Shown here: positions 1-12,735 of the stretch, piece after piece
How positions within the stretch are numbered: position 1 is the first letter of the stretch
Layout: each line of letters begins with the position of its first letter
Source of the DNA: Adineta steineri
Taxonomy: Eukaryota > Rotifera > Eurotatoria > Adinetida > Adinetidae
Reading direction: 5' to 3'
NCBI GenBank assembly: GCA_905250115.1
Contig: CAJNOI010000002.1
Span: 1,751,944-1,815,943 of the forward strand
DNA: 64,000 nucleotides
Made by a program: the position numbers and the translations under genes
Notes under the pieces: model-generated
Told to the model about the DNA's origin: nothing
Databases searched by the model: none
The model's input: the letters and a program-made list of their open reading frames with translations, nothing else

Positions 1-2078
1 AAAAAAAAAATGAGTAAAAAAAAGAAGAAAAAAATAGGATGTAATTTACTGATATACTTGTTGTTTTATTTTTGAAAAGAAAAATGTCACAGACATAGAA
101 AAAGAAACTGAAATTAAACATTTACTCATCATTGAAGTCTAGGCATCTCTGTTTCTATGACAAAGAGTGACAGAAGTTGCAACTGCGAAGATAAGTAATT
201 GCCTATAATAATAAGGATATTAAAAAACAAGGCGTTTGATTATTAACAAACAACGCTATTTTTACTGATGCTAAATTGATATTGTTTATTTTATTAGATT
301 GCAGCAAAATAAAAAAGATCTTTTTCTAAATATACTAGAATAGGTCAAAGTCATTCGATTTATACTAAATTACAGAGGACATAATGCTAAATTATAAACT
401 GGATATTATTCAGAATATCAATATATAATTTACTAATAAACAGAGAAACAAAAGTTTCAATGATAAAATATTTTAATTAGTTTTACGTATATTTATGAAT
501 AGCGGACAGAGAATACAAATCATTATATGCTTATTCTTTTTAAATAATATAAAATGAGTAGAAAACAAATACATTTATGCATTATAAATATATTTTTCTC
601 TCGATTAAAGTCATGTATATGATTTGTAAAATGTATCTAATAAGTGATATGAATCCATTCATTGAAGTAATAGTTTCTAGAAATATTACTCAAATTTTAA
701 CGAAATTCACACCTATATTATCATTTACCATCAGTAAATCATGCTCGACTATTTTGATATATATTAAAAACTATTTATGAGCTGGCACATGTCAATTCTT
801 TGACAGCTTGAGTACGAGGCTCACTTCGATTATGTAGCTACCGAATTGTTACCATTATTGAAGCACTTGCCGTATCTAATATTAATGCTCTAATTTCAGT
901 TACACATCGTTCAGTAGTTAGATTATTTTATAAAAAGTCATTTTTCTCTAGATGTATTTAATTAAAAATGTCTTGTAATTCATTGACATATTTGTTATAG
1001 ATATAAACAGCTAATTGATTGGATATATATTTAACTATTTCAAGCACACTGTATACAACAGTTCTATGTTCTTTAGTATCAATTTCCTGTGAATTTATTT
1101 GGAATACGGTTATATCATGTTGTTCTAACATAGCTCATTCAATCGTAAGTGTTTTATAATTGCTCATAAAAATAATCATTTACTGTTTGAATAAAAATCG
1201 GTTCTTTTTAAAACTCATACTTCGTTTTGTCCATAAGCATCTCAATTAAAAACTTCATTCCATTTATTTATGTTTAATCGTTTTATATGATCATCAATGA
1301 AAGCTCATTAATATTAACTAATATTAATTTATTTTCTACATAATGAGATATTTTTTCTTCAGCAATTGTCACAACGTACCCAAAACATGAGTATAGTAAT
1401 TCGTATTCGATAAGATCATCTAATAATTATGTATATTGATTCATTTATTCTTTGATTTGTTTCTTCGAGTAAAATAGAAAAATATTGAATTCTTGCATAG
1501 CTAATCTAGCTTTGAATAAATATTTTTTTTTGTTGATTCTTAATAGTATTTGTCATTTTAATAGTGGTGTCAACAGTTTGTAGTAAGTGTGTCTTATATA
1601 AACAACGATAGCTATCATTTTGCAAAAACTGTAGAGAAAAAATGATCATCCAAATATCATTGAATACACTTCAGAGTTTTAAGTTTTGTTTTATTTTCTT
1701 ACTTTCTACTATGATTTATCCCACGAGGATAAAACAATAAAACGAATACAGATAATCCATTTTCACCAGTAAATGTCATTCAAACAAAAACTGAAATATT
1801 TTAATCATTAGAAACACATGAAGGGGAAAACTACATGATAAGAATATTACAATTCTATACAACTAATTTCTTCTATATTATAAAAGTAAAAATGAATTAA
1901 TGTACAAAAATATTGATGATCGCGCTTACGAATATATATATATAGATGGCGCTTATTGTATCCTCATAGAGGTATTTGTCTAGCAACATAGTTTGATCTT
2001 ACTAGCAAATGACGAATGAAACATGCAAACATCTAAGTCTATCTACCCTATAGAAAAATAGTTTTGCTATAATCATCA
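1..2078. other. AT-rich spacer upstream of SPAG16
   Basis: No convincing gene is visible. Short open stretches on both strands have no recognisable motifs and low-complexity composition. Reverse-strand DNA around 1,250-1,560 has a faintly coding look, with a short open stretch containing KARLAMQEF, but it is broken by stops and may be an old gene remnant or chance. A short TA run sits near 1,933-1,944. The last 150 bases must hold the SPAG16 promoter or trans-splice site. I see no clear TATA box. Confidence 0.6.
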
Positions 2079-5000
2079 ATGGCTACAATGGCTGCAACAA
2101 ATGTACATGATGTTGGTCGAAAAGATGTACAAATACGTAATAATCCATCAACAAAAATAGATTTAGCAAATATCGCCGACGTTCCATATTATGTTGAAAG
2201 TATTTTAATTATTTTTAATTTTTTCAAATATACAAATGCATACAATAATTTATTTTTAGAACGCTATGTTCGTGCAGTTGATAATAATGATGAATTTGAA
2301 TATGAAGAAGTACCTGTTGAAGATTTTTATGATGATGGTATATTTTATTTAACATTACTATATCATTTTTATTTTATTAAAACTTATTCTAGATAAAGAA
2401 GAGACATTTGATGCACTTATTCGTAATGTCAAAGATCAACAACGTGAATCCCAAGTCATACCCACATCAGTATAAACATATTATTATAATTATATCAAAA
2501 ATTTCATTATTCTATTCTATAGACATCAGCTTCACTTCCTCGTGGTACATTAACAACTCAACCAGAAGCTGTTGATGATTTTGTTCGTAATTTTCTTGTT
2601 CGTATGGGTATGAAAAAAACCATGCAACAATTTCAAGTTGAATGGCATAATTTATCATCATCGGGAAGAATTAAAACTAATGAAGCTGGTTATTTACCTG
2701 ATGTTGTTAAACATAATGAAGAATTAAGTGAGAAAATGAAATTACTCGAATCAGAAGTTGATCGATATCGAAAATCAGCCGAGTATAACATTAAATATAA
2801 TGCAATAACAAAAATAAAAACAAATATTTTCTCATTATTATAGAAAAGCACGAGATGAATTCATTAAAATGAAAAAAGAACGTGATTTTCATCGACAACA
2901 TCATAATCGTATTGCACAAGAAAAAAATAATCTTGTTACATTTGTTAAACGGTAATAAAAAGAAAAGATGTTTTTTCTTTGAATTAAATAAGAAATTAAA
3001 ATTAATATTTTATTAGATTAAAATCTCATCTATCGACATATGAACCACAATTAGATGAATTGAAAACTAAATATGATGGAGCTTTACGAGAAAAAATGAT
3101 TTATAAATTAGAAAAAGATAAATTACAAAATGAATTAAATACATTAAAATTAGGTAGTTCAACACCATCACAAAGTAAAAGAAAAAATTACATATAGTAA
3201 TTAAATAAGACTATTTTTATTGTATGTAGATAATAGAGATGTTGGATTAGGACCAACACAAACAAAACTTCGAGAATTAAGAACTAAAGAAGGAAAGAAA
3301 AAAGTAACAATATCAATGGAACAACAGCGATTTGGTGATACGAATGATGAAACAAATGAATTAAATCCAAAAGTTTGTAGATAATTTTACTTATTTAATT
3401 GTAATAATATTATACATATATATATAAATGTAGGATTCGGAATTTCCAACTGATACAGGAAATAATCCATATCTAAATCGATTTGCTGAAGATGCTTTTC
3501 ATCGATCAACATTAACATTAGCAAAAGAAATACTAGCACATGAAGGTCCTATTAGTTGGTAAGTAAAATCAATTTAAATTCTCAAACAATTACTGTCATA
3601 TTTCTTTATTACCGTGGAAAATAATAAATTTTTAAGACATAAAAATTCGATAGTGAATAACTCATTAGTGATACACGTTTTTCAGTTTATAAAGATTTAT
3701 TAAAAAAAAGTAGATATATATATATACGATTTTTATTTTAAGATGAGTGATGTTATGTTTGGAAGGATAAACTATGTTATTGAAAACATTCACTTATGAG
3801 GAAGCAAAAAATTGTGAAAAGTAGTTTCCACTTAAAATCTTCTTCAACAACTGATATCATCATTATTATGATATTTTGAAAGTTTCATCTTAACTGTTCC
3901 TCTTCCGAGATAATATACTTATTAAAAATATGCTTTTTAACAGAATTCAGTTCTTGGATAGTCGATATTTTAGAGTGAGATTATCCATTAGAACTAAGGC
4001 TATCATGATAGTTTAAAAACTATAAGATCTGTTACAAATTGAAAGAAATTTCATACAACAATTATTGGCTATGATTAGTTTTTCTTAACATTTTCATCTA
4101 TTCATCAAGCTTAGTCATAATTAAAACATAAGCTCTAATGGCGATCAGTCATATAGTATTAATAAAACTTGATGCTCACAATATACTTACACGGTTGATA
4201 AGAAGATGATTTTGTATATCTATACATTTTTTTAGTGCTGCAATTCATCCACGTAAACATGTTGCTGTAACTGTATGTAGAAATTTAAATATAAAATCTA
4301 TTAAATTATTTTTTTGACTCTCTTAACAAAGGTAAGTGATGATCGAACATGGAAAATGTGGGCAATCCCTGAAGGTAAAATAAATCTATAAATTTTATAA
4401 ATATCAATCCTATGATTTTTATTTAGGTGATATGATTATGAAAGGTGAAGGACATACTGACTGGATGTAAGAATGTGTTATTTTTCTAGCATTTTCTTTT
4501 TAAATGAAATTCTTATTTCAAAAGATCTGGAGTTGATTTTCATCCAAGTGGAAATAAAATGGCAACATGTTCTGGTGATACATCGATTAAAATTTGGGAT
4601 TTTTCACAAAAGAAATGTGTTCATACATTTACAAATCATCTTTTACCAGGTAAAATCATCGCTATTGTTTGTTTATTTTTCGTCATAGTAATTTTATTTT
4701 AGTTTGGTCTGTTAATTTTCATTCATGTGGAGATTTTATTACATCAGCTTCTCAAGATAAAACAGTTCGATTATGGGATTTAAATAGGTTTATTAAATTT
4801 TTTTTCTTCATAATATAAATATAAAAAACAAATTATTACTATTATTATTAGCCTTCGTTGTCGAACTGTTCTGCGTGGACATCAAGATTCCGTTCATTCA
4901 GCTGAATTTTTAATGTTTTCAAATATTATTTTATCCAGTTCAGTTGATAAAACTCTTATGTTATGGGATGCTCGAACAGTAAATTAGCAAGAAAAAAAAT

Positions 5001-5605
5001 ATTTAAAATTGAATACTTTACTTTTTGTTTTAAAGGGTTTAGCAGAACATACATTTGTTGGTCATGCTAATGCTTGTAATCAAGCAACATTTAATTTACG
5101 AGTAAATTTTCTAAATAGAAAATATTTTTAAAAAATCTGTTTAAATTACTTTTTTCAGGGTAATACAATTGCATCTTGTGATACAAAAGGCATAGTTAAA
5201 ATATGGGATGTAAGAACAGTCAAAAGTATTGTTACACTGGACTTTGGACCTCATTCTGCGAATAGTGTATCATTTCATCCAGCTGGTAAGACGCAAAAAA
5301 ACAACGGAGTATTTTTTCATTAATTAATAATTCATTTTTTATTAAAAAGGTCAATTATTATCAACAGCTTCTAGTGATCGAACAATTAAACTTTATAATA
5401 TTGGTTCTGAAGAGGTAGAATATTATTATTAAACATTTTATAATCTTCTTTTGGTTATAAAAATTGAAATTTTGTGTTTTTTTTTTCTTTTAAGTTAATA
5501 CCATTAAGTAGTCATACTGATGAAGTTCAACATGTTAAATTTGATCTTAAAGGACAATATATGGTTTCAACTGGACGTGATCGAACATTACGTGTTTGGT
5601 CTTAA
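2079..5605 (+). CDS. SPAG16: SPAG16 / PF20, WD40 protein of the ciliary central apparatus
   Basis: SPAG16 (PF20 in Chlamydomonas) is a structural protein of the axonemal central pair, needed for ciliary and flagellar beating. About 17 mostly short introns separate the exons. The N-terminal half has an acidic segment (EFEYEEVPVEDFYDDD), then a conserved region beginning VDDFVRNFLVRMGMKKTM and a long coiled coil containing KKERDFHRQHHNRIAQEKN, all closely matching animal SPAG16. The C-terminal half carries about seven WD40 repeats with the usual endings IKIWD, VRLWD, LMLWD, VKIWD and LRVWS, and stops right after the last one, as the family does. The first ATG opens a frame that splices cleanly (GT at 2198). 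One intron, 3,560-4,235, is about ten times longer than the others. A ciliary gene fits a rotifer. I am very sure of the family. Confidence 0.95.
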
Positions 5606-5720
5606 ATTTGTAGAATTTTATTTTGTTTTCTTTTCTTTTGATAAGAATATATACAAACATTTATTTGAAATTTTTTTTTTGGAAAAAAAACAAACATATT
5701 AATAATTGAATTAAAGAAAA

Positions 5721-5726
5721 AATAAA
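5721..5726 (+). terminator. Poly(A) signal of SPAG16
   Basis: A canonical AATAAA lies 116 bases after the SPAG16 stop codon and is followed by a T-rich stretch, the usual arrangement for 3' end formation. It is the last good hexamer before the next gene's promoter region. Confidence 0.55.
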
Positions 5727-6107
5727 GACTTTCATTTTAGTTTGAAATTTATATTTTAAAAATATGCATAAATGAATCTGATATAGTTTTTTAACATATT
5801 AGTTTAAACATAATAGTGGATATCTAATAGTTTTCTTTATAGTTCAGTACGGTCAGATAAGTGAACCGTCGACTATGTTTCTATAATAGAATCGTCGATA
5901 AAGTGCACAATCGAACGAAGAAACGAACGAACATTCTTGTACTTGATTATGACGTGTCAGTCGATATCTAGGGATAAAGAATATATATACTTAGATCATC
6001 TATCTCTCTCATTCTATCTTTTTCCCTTTGTGTGTAACAAAGCGAGAGAGTGAATACTATAGAACTTTCTTGTATAATCGTTTATGCCTAGTCGATGATA
6101 ACTATCA
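5727..6107. other. Spacer and upstream promoter of the complement-like gene
   Basis: This gene-free stretch holds a small perfect hairpin, CTTTGT-GTGTA-ACAAAG near 6,034-6,050, flanked by CT-rich and GAGAGAG runs. It probably belongs to the promoter of the downstream secreted protein. No open frame stands out. Confidence 0.4.
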
Positions 6108-6115
6108 TATAAATA
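6108..6115 (+). promoter_or_regulatory. TATA box of the complement-like gene
   Basis: TATAAATA is an excellent match to the metazoan TATA box. It stands 59 bases before the ATG at 6,167, so transcription should start around 6,138-6,145 and leave a leader of roughly 25 bases. It is the clearest core promoter in the window and fits a strongly expressed gene. The coding exons downstream also use more C-ending codons than neighbouring genes do. Confidence 0.65.
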
Positions 6116-6166
6116 GTGTTGCCCAGTGGCTGTAAACTTTACAACTCCTATTCTTCAACCATAAAG

Positions 6167-9100
6167 ATGAATGTAAGTAAAAGCAACTTTTAGTTTCATA
6201 TTTTTTTTTACTATGATTTATTTATGTATTCTAGTGGTCTTTGATCATTCTTGGCTTGGTTGCCATTTCAAGCGTAGCTATTGCTGAAAAGTATATATTA
6301 TATTTTATTCATTTAAATATGTATATTAAACGATTGTTATTATTTCTAGTTCATATCTCATTATCGTACCTAAACTCTTTAAAGTTGGATACGAAAATCA
6401 ACTTTCAATCTTCATTGGTGCTGAAAAGCAACCAGTTGATGTTAAATTTGAATTAACCGTTGGTCAACATCGTATTCAAGGTTTAACCACAGTTAAAGCC
6501 GGTGAAACACGCAATGCAACATTAGCTCTTCCTATGGAATTTCCAGTTGGTCCCGCTGAATTAACAATCATCGGAACTGGTGGTATTACCTTCGAAGAAA
6601 AACGTGACATCATTGTCTATGACAATCGTTATGTTGTACTTGTACAAACATCAGCATCCACCTATCGTCCAGAAGATGAAATGGAAATCCGTGTTGTTGT
6701 TACTGATGAAAAACTCATGCCAGTTGACAACCTCGAAGTCCTCATCGAAGTTTTTGTAAGTTATTATTTATTTACTTTTGAAAATTATATATTTATTATT
6801 TTTTTTAATTCTAGGATGCTAATCTTAAACTCGTTGGTGATATTCCAAGCATCCCAGTTCGTTCAGGTCTTACTGAAACCTACCGATTTCCAATTGGTCG
6901 TCACTGTAACATTGGTACATGGCTTGTATCTGCTACTGTTGCTAACACAACATCATCAATTGAAGTACTTGTTGCTGAACCAGCTACACCATCATTTGAT
7001 CTTAAAGCTATCTTCCAACGATTTCTTCTTCGTACAGATAAAACACTTCGTGGTGTTGTTGAAATCGATGGTGATAACAATGAACCAATTTTTGGCCGTG
7101 CTATCATTGCTGTTGGTGCAATCACTGAACAAGATGCCGAAACTATGATGAAAGAACAAAAAGAAAAAATGGAAGTTTCACGAAAAGATTCATCAAAACA
7201 AGAACAAAAACCATTATCCGAAGAATGGCGCAAATGGAAATCAGAAAAATTCGAAATTGCTGGTCGTGTTGAAATCAACTTTGATCTTTTATCAAAATTC
7301 GAAATTGATGTAACAAAAGTACTTGCTGTTCAAGTCTACATCCAAGTAACTGAACTTGCATCAGGTCAAGAACGTTTCATTCAACACATCATCCCTGTAT
7401 TTACACGTGATGTTGTTTATGATATTCGTCCTCTTGAATTCGTTGCTGGTATTGAAAATGAATTTGAAGTTATTGCTAAACGCCCAGATGGTAAACCAGC
7501 AAAAATGGAAGATTTAATTGTCAGCATTACAATGATGATGGGTAACGAACAAGGCAAATTCCAAGACGAAAAAGTAGTTGAAATTAAAGATTTCTATACA
7601 CGGTATGTACAAATTTTAATTTTCTTCTAAAAAATATAATTTATATTTGTTCTATTGTTAGTGGTCGCAATGATATTGGTTTCTTCAACATTGAAATTCC
7701 ATCAAAATGTATTGGTGTTCTTATGACAGTAAGCATTTTTTTTCTTGTTTTTTTTCTTATTTTCTATATTTTTATTTTGTAGATCACACCATTAGGTGAA
7801 GATGGCAAAGTCCGTGGTTATCGTACACATGCTATTCCACTTATGCCACAACCAAGCGCTGGCGTTAGCGGTGGTAAATTAACAATTGAACTTTTACCAT
7901 CAACAACTAGCTCAGTCTCAAGTGATGTCAACACACCAGTTATTAGCTCACAAATTTCAACAATTGATCGTACATCAAACTTTTACATTCAATTAGTTCC
8001 ATCAAAATCAATTCAAAAATTCGAACGATTACCAATGTCATACGTTGTTTTAACAAACGGTCGTATTACATTCACTGGTGAATTTATGATGATGCCAACA
8101 AAAGAATGTGGAACACAAAAACGTTCAATGAAACCAGAAGAATCACGAGCACCAGTCTGCGTATGGAATGGTACTTTACCAATTCAAATTACACGTGAAA
8201 TGACACCATATTCAACATTACTTGTCTATACATTTCAACCATTACTTGGCATCAATGTTGCTGAATCATACCGATTCTCAGTTGCTGGTCTTTTCAAAGC
8301 TCCATTAACATTAAATGCAACAGTTGTTCCATATTCAACAATTGAATCAATGGCTAACGATGAAATGACCGGATTTTATAATGATTTCAGTTCATCTGAA
8401 GATGCTGACCTTAAATCAGTCTCAGTTTCAAACGGTGCTCAAGATCGACGACGTGTTGAACTTTCATTTACTGGTGCACCAGAATCAATTGTCGGATTCA
8501 ATGTTGTTGAATACGATGCTGTTGTACAAGGTTTATCAGGTGAAATGACCAAAGAACGTGTACTTCATTATTTAACTCAATATGAACAAGTACCAATTAT
8601 GGGTATGCCAACATTCGGATCACCATTAGAACACTCAGCTGATTCACACAAACGCGAATTTCCACTCCATGAAAACGAAAGAATGAATGGAGAACGTCAC
8701 GAACGACCAGAAGAATTCCGTCGTCCAGAATCAGAACACAAAGGAGAATTCGATGGACATAAAGGTCTTCGAGCTGTTGTAAGCGAAGAAGAAGAAGAAC
8801 GTAACATGGCTCTCGAACATACAGTAAGTTTAATTATTATTTTATTTAACTGTTTTTTTCAAATTTCTCTGTGTAGGGATATAAAGTTCGTTACCCAATT
8901 GAAAAAATGATCTTTGGTGTTGCTCCAACCCGTGGATTAAAACCAATTGAAGGTGATGATGTTTATACAACATCAAATATGGGACAATTATATGGTGATG
9001 TTCAAGGTCAACGAACACCAGAAACACGTTACCGTCGTCGTGGTGGAAAATCATCAGCAGGTCAATATGATGTTACAGTTAGTGACAATGACTTTGTTGT

Positions 9101-11966
9101 TGCAACAAGCATTCCACTTGCATTCAAAGCAACTACTAACCAACCAACAGAAAAACCAGTCGGTCAAGATGATGTCGAAGTTGGTCAACAAGGTTCACAA
9201 TATGGTTCATCAGCATGGTACGAACGAATGAACTCAAAATTATCAAAAATCAGCCAAGAAGCATTTACATTTATGCAATCTGGTTTAACAATTGTCTCTG
9301 ATTTTTCATCATTACGTATTCCAAGTGAAATGCGACGAACAAACTTAACTAACATCTTCATGGGATATAAACGACGATCAGCTATGGACTTTCAATCATT
9401 CAGCGTTCGTGATGAAGCTCGTCAATTACTCGACGAATATCTCGTAGAATCTGGTTCATCAATGCTTCCACCAGCAATCATGCTTGAAGAACAAGCCCGT
9501 ACTGGTTATTACCGTTCAATCTTCTTTAACACAAGCCGTATTGAAGCCTCAGGTACCGGAAAAGTTGTTCTTCCACGAACAAAACCATATTCAACATGGC
9601 TCGCTACTGGATTTGCACTTAATGGTAAATCAGGTTTATCAGTTGCTCAACCAATTCGTCTTCCAACAAATCAAGGTCTTTACATTCTTGCTAACTTCCC
9701 TGATCAAGTTCAAATGGGTGAACACATCCTTTTAACATACGGTATCAACAACTATCTTGGTAAAGATTTAAACAACTGTATTGTACGTATTCGTGCCTCA
9801 GCTGACTTTGATCTTATTGAACAAGACAAATCAGAACGTATTGCATCAAGCAACGGTAAAGATTATACAATTACAATTCCATCAATTCCAATTAATGGTG
9901 TTGTTACACGTAACATTGTTCTTGTACCAAAACGCGCTGGTGTTGTCAAGATTTTACTTGAAGTTGAATCTGAATTCGGTGGTGACTATGAAGTTTTAAC
10001 AACATATGTTCGTGAATCAGGTATTGAACGTCGAGAATTCTCAACACATTTATTTGATTTAATCAGTGACAAAAAATCATATGGCCCAATTGTTGAAAAA
10101 ATGACACCATCACCATTCCTCCGATCAGTTCGATTTGAAGTTTCAGGTAAATTAAATTTTTTTCAAACAAAAATAGTCTTTTAATTATATATTAATTTTT
10201 TTTTAATTTAAATCTAGGTACTGGTCTCGATAAACTCGTTGAACGTTACACAACAGAAACAAGCGCATTAGTTGGTGTTGATCGTGCTATCATTCGTCTC
10301 TGGCGTTTACTTGGTCTTAGACGTTATCTTAATGATACATTACAAACTGAATCACCACTCTTCATGGAAGCCGCTGGTAATATGTCATCAGCCTATCAAA
10401 AACTTCAACTTTACAACAACTACAATGGTTCATACTCATTTATTTCTGATCAAGGTGAACAAAAATCATCACTCTTCTTAACCACATTAGCTTTCGGCAG
10501 TATTATGGCACCATTTATGCCAGTTCGTGATTACGTTACAATGAACCGTACATTATCATGGATTTTATCTCAACAACGTGAAGATGGTTCATTCGATGAT
10601 ATGGGTCCATGTTTCCATTATCGATTCTGTTCAGGTGAATTCCGTCGTGAATCATTAACAGCTCTTGTCTTATATACCATGACACGTCATAACATTTCAC
10701 GATTTGCTCCAGAATTTGTTCGTCAACAATTATTCATGGGTGAACAAAGTCCAATCTTCCGTGCTCAACGTTATTTAGAATCACGTCTTGATGCCGTTAA
10801 ATCATGTTTATTGACCACATCATTAATTCAATTATCTCTTGTTCAATGCCAATCATTACCAGCACCAATGAGACAACGAATTTTCGATGATGTTCGTAGC
10901 CGTCAATTAACTGTTATGCCAGAAGATGGTTCAAAATACTTTAAATATACAAGTGAAAAAATGACAATTGAAGATGAATTATTACTTAATTCATTAATGG
11001 TCTCACTCTATGCTACATTCGGTGACATGAAAACAACATCAGATATGGCTCGTTGGATTGTTCAACAAAGTGCTATCTATCGATTTGATACAATCTTAGA
11101 TGGTGTTTTTCTTACTGAAGCTTGGATTATGACTGATTGTCTTTACCGTCAACGATTTGATCGAGAAAAATTCTCAGTTATTGTTGATGTTACAACTGAT
11201 AATGGACAAAAACAACAATTCAAAATTGACTCAAAAACTATGGATATCACACAAAAATTCCGATTTAACTTACCAGTTAACACAATCACCTATTCAGTCA
11301 GTGGTTTCGGTTTCGTTGCTGTTACTATTCGACAAATCTTCATTGAAAAACAACAACAAATGGTTAAACCAGTACCATTCACATTAACAAATGACTTTTT
11401 ACCAATGCCATGGTTAAGCGAAATTGTTACCAAAACATGTTTAACATATACACCAACAGTTAAAGATCAACAATTCGCCAAAGATACATTCAACCGAACA
11501 GTTATTGTTGAAGTTCAACTCCCATCAGGTAAAATTCGAAAAAAGAAAATACCAAATTCTTATTAATTTGACTTTTCTTTTATAATTAGGTATGCGTATT
11601 AACCTTCGTCAAATTGGATTCTTCTTAAGCCGAGTTCCAGAAGCTATGTACTTTACATACAACCGACGATGCAATTCAATCAGCTTCTTCCTTAATGTTC
11701 CATCAACAATGTACGGTAAACAAATCTGCCTTGAATGGTGTCTTGAACGTTTATCATTCGTTTCATCATGGGCACCAATTAAAATCCGTGCTTATGACTA
11801 TCTTGATCAAGCAACCGAATTAGTTCGTCTTATGCCAATGCAACTTCAACCAAATCTTCTTGGATACTCATTTGTTGATGCTGTTCACAAAGCCCGACCA
11901 ACAGTTGAACAATTAAAAAAAATTCAAGAAACAATGATGACCAAAAATAAACCAGTCAATCTTTAA
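6167..11966 (+). CDS. Secreted complement C3/C5- or alpha-2-macroglobulin-like protein lacking the thioester
   Basis: Nine exons with eight introns of 53-71 bp splice in frame to 1,773 residues. Residues 1-20 form a signal peptide (MNWSLIILGLVAISSVAIAE), and the first intron follows the second codon. The body shows macroglobulin domains: MG1 starts SYLIIVPKLFKVGYENQ, and a later stretch STWLATGFALNGKSGLSV is the conserved pre-thioester segment. Residues about 727-788 are very charged and may be a bait-like insert. RYRRRGGK at 839-846 resembles the basic site where C3/C4/C5 are cut into chains. The alpha-alpha barrel follows (WILSQQREDGSFDDMGP), then a receptor-binding-like C-terminus. The GCGEQ motif expected near 1,222-1,232 is absent; the sequence there is YTTETSALVGV. 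The length is nearer complement C3-C5 than A2M or insect TEPs. It was probably secreted into body fluid. Exact orthology is open. Confidence 0.88.
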
Positions 11967-12735
11967 ATGAGCTTCCAGAATGACACGAAAGACTCTATAT
12001 TTTTTTCATCTGGTATGGAGAAGGAGTGCTTTTTCTTTTTTAATATAAAATAACATCTTATCCTTTTTTCACTTTTAATTATCTCCTCTCCAATTTAAAT
12101 CGATCGATTTTTTTTTCTATTTTTATTTATTATATTTCATCCGTCCACATCCATTCCTTTATGTTTTCATATATATTTTCTTGTCTTTGTCTTCGTCTTA
12201 TATTACATGTCTTTGTCTTTACGTTTTGTGTCTAATGTCCATCGTTCACTATGTACGTGACAGTATGTAAACTATATGTCTTGTCTTTGTCTATTTTCTT
12301 TTCTTTATACCGCCTCTTTTATGGGTGCTGTTAAGATCGGACTAAAAAGGATGATTAAACATATCCCCTCCTTCTCAAAAGCATATGTATATTTATATAA
12401 TAAAGATTTAAAAAAAAACAAAAGTAACAATATTTTTCCATTGATTCAATTGATTACAAAAAGAAATAGAAAGATTATTATTCGGAATAAAGTTCAAAGT
12501 CAATACATATTGATCGGTACCGATATAACAACAGTATACTTCATCTTCATCGAAGTTATTCTCCATATTAGTTAATTAAATTAATGGTTCAATTGTAAAA
12601 GGACAATAAATAGTTTTATCTGTAATGAAAAGATAAATAACATATAACAATAAAAGAAAAATATCTTTCTTTTTTACCATGTTTATTAACTAATAATATT
12701 GAATATGCTATTGTTAAAGTAATATCAGTGTTATC
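11967..12735. other. 3' region between convergent genes
   Basis: No gene is seen. The first 300 bases are T-rich with repeated TGTCTTTGTCTT-like words near 12,180-12,230 and 12,280-12,295, probably the 3' UTR of the complement-like gene. An open frame at 12,276-12,575 has no motif and low complexity, so I do not call it. The CD2BP2 homologue ends at 12,736 on the other strand. I looked here for its missing GYF domain and did not find it. Confidence 0.5.

Noticed and set aside
577-780. Open frame of 67 codons in the first spacer
   Set aside because: Very AT-rich, no motif, no splice partners and no codon bias; it looks like chance.
1250-1560. Reverse-strand stretch with a coding look
   Set aside because: Interrupted by several stops and without a recognisable family; too weak to call a pseudogene.
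1970-1987. Possible RFX X-box upstream of SPAG16 (right half AGCAAC)
   Set aside because: Only the right half-site matches; the left half deviates at several positions.
6901-7278. Minus-strand frame inside the complement-like gene
   Set aside because: Antisense shadow of a strongly biased coding exon.
9484-9999. Plus-strand frames overlapping the complement-like exons
   Set aside because: Shifted-frame shadows; the real frame shows family motifs throughout.
12276-12575. Open frame of 99 codons after the complement-like gene
   Set aside because: Low complexity and situated in probable 3' UTR; no similarity to anything known.
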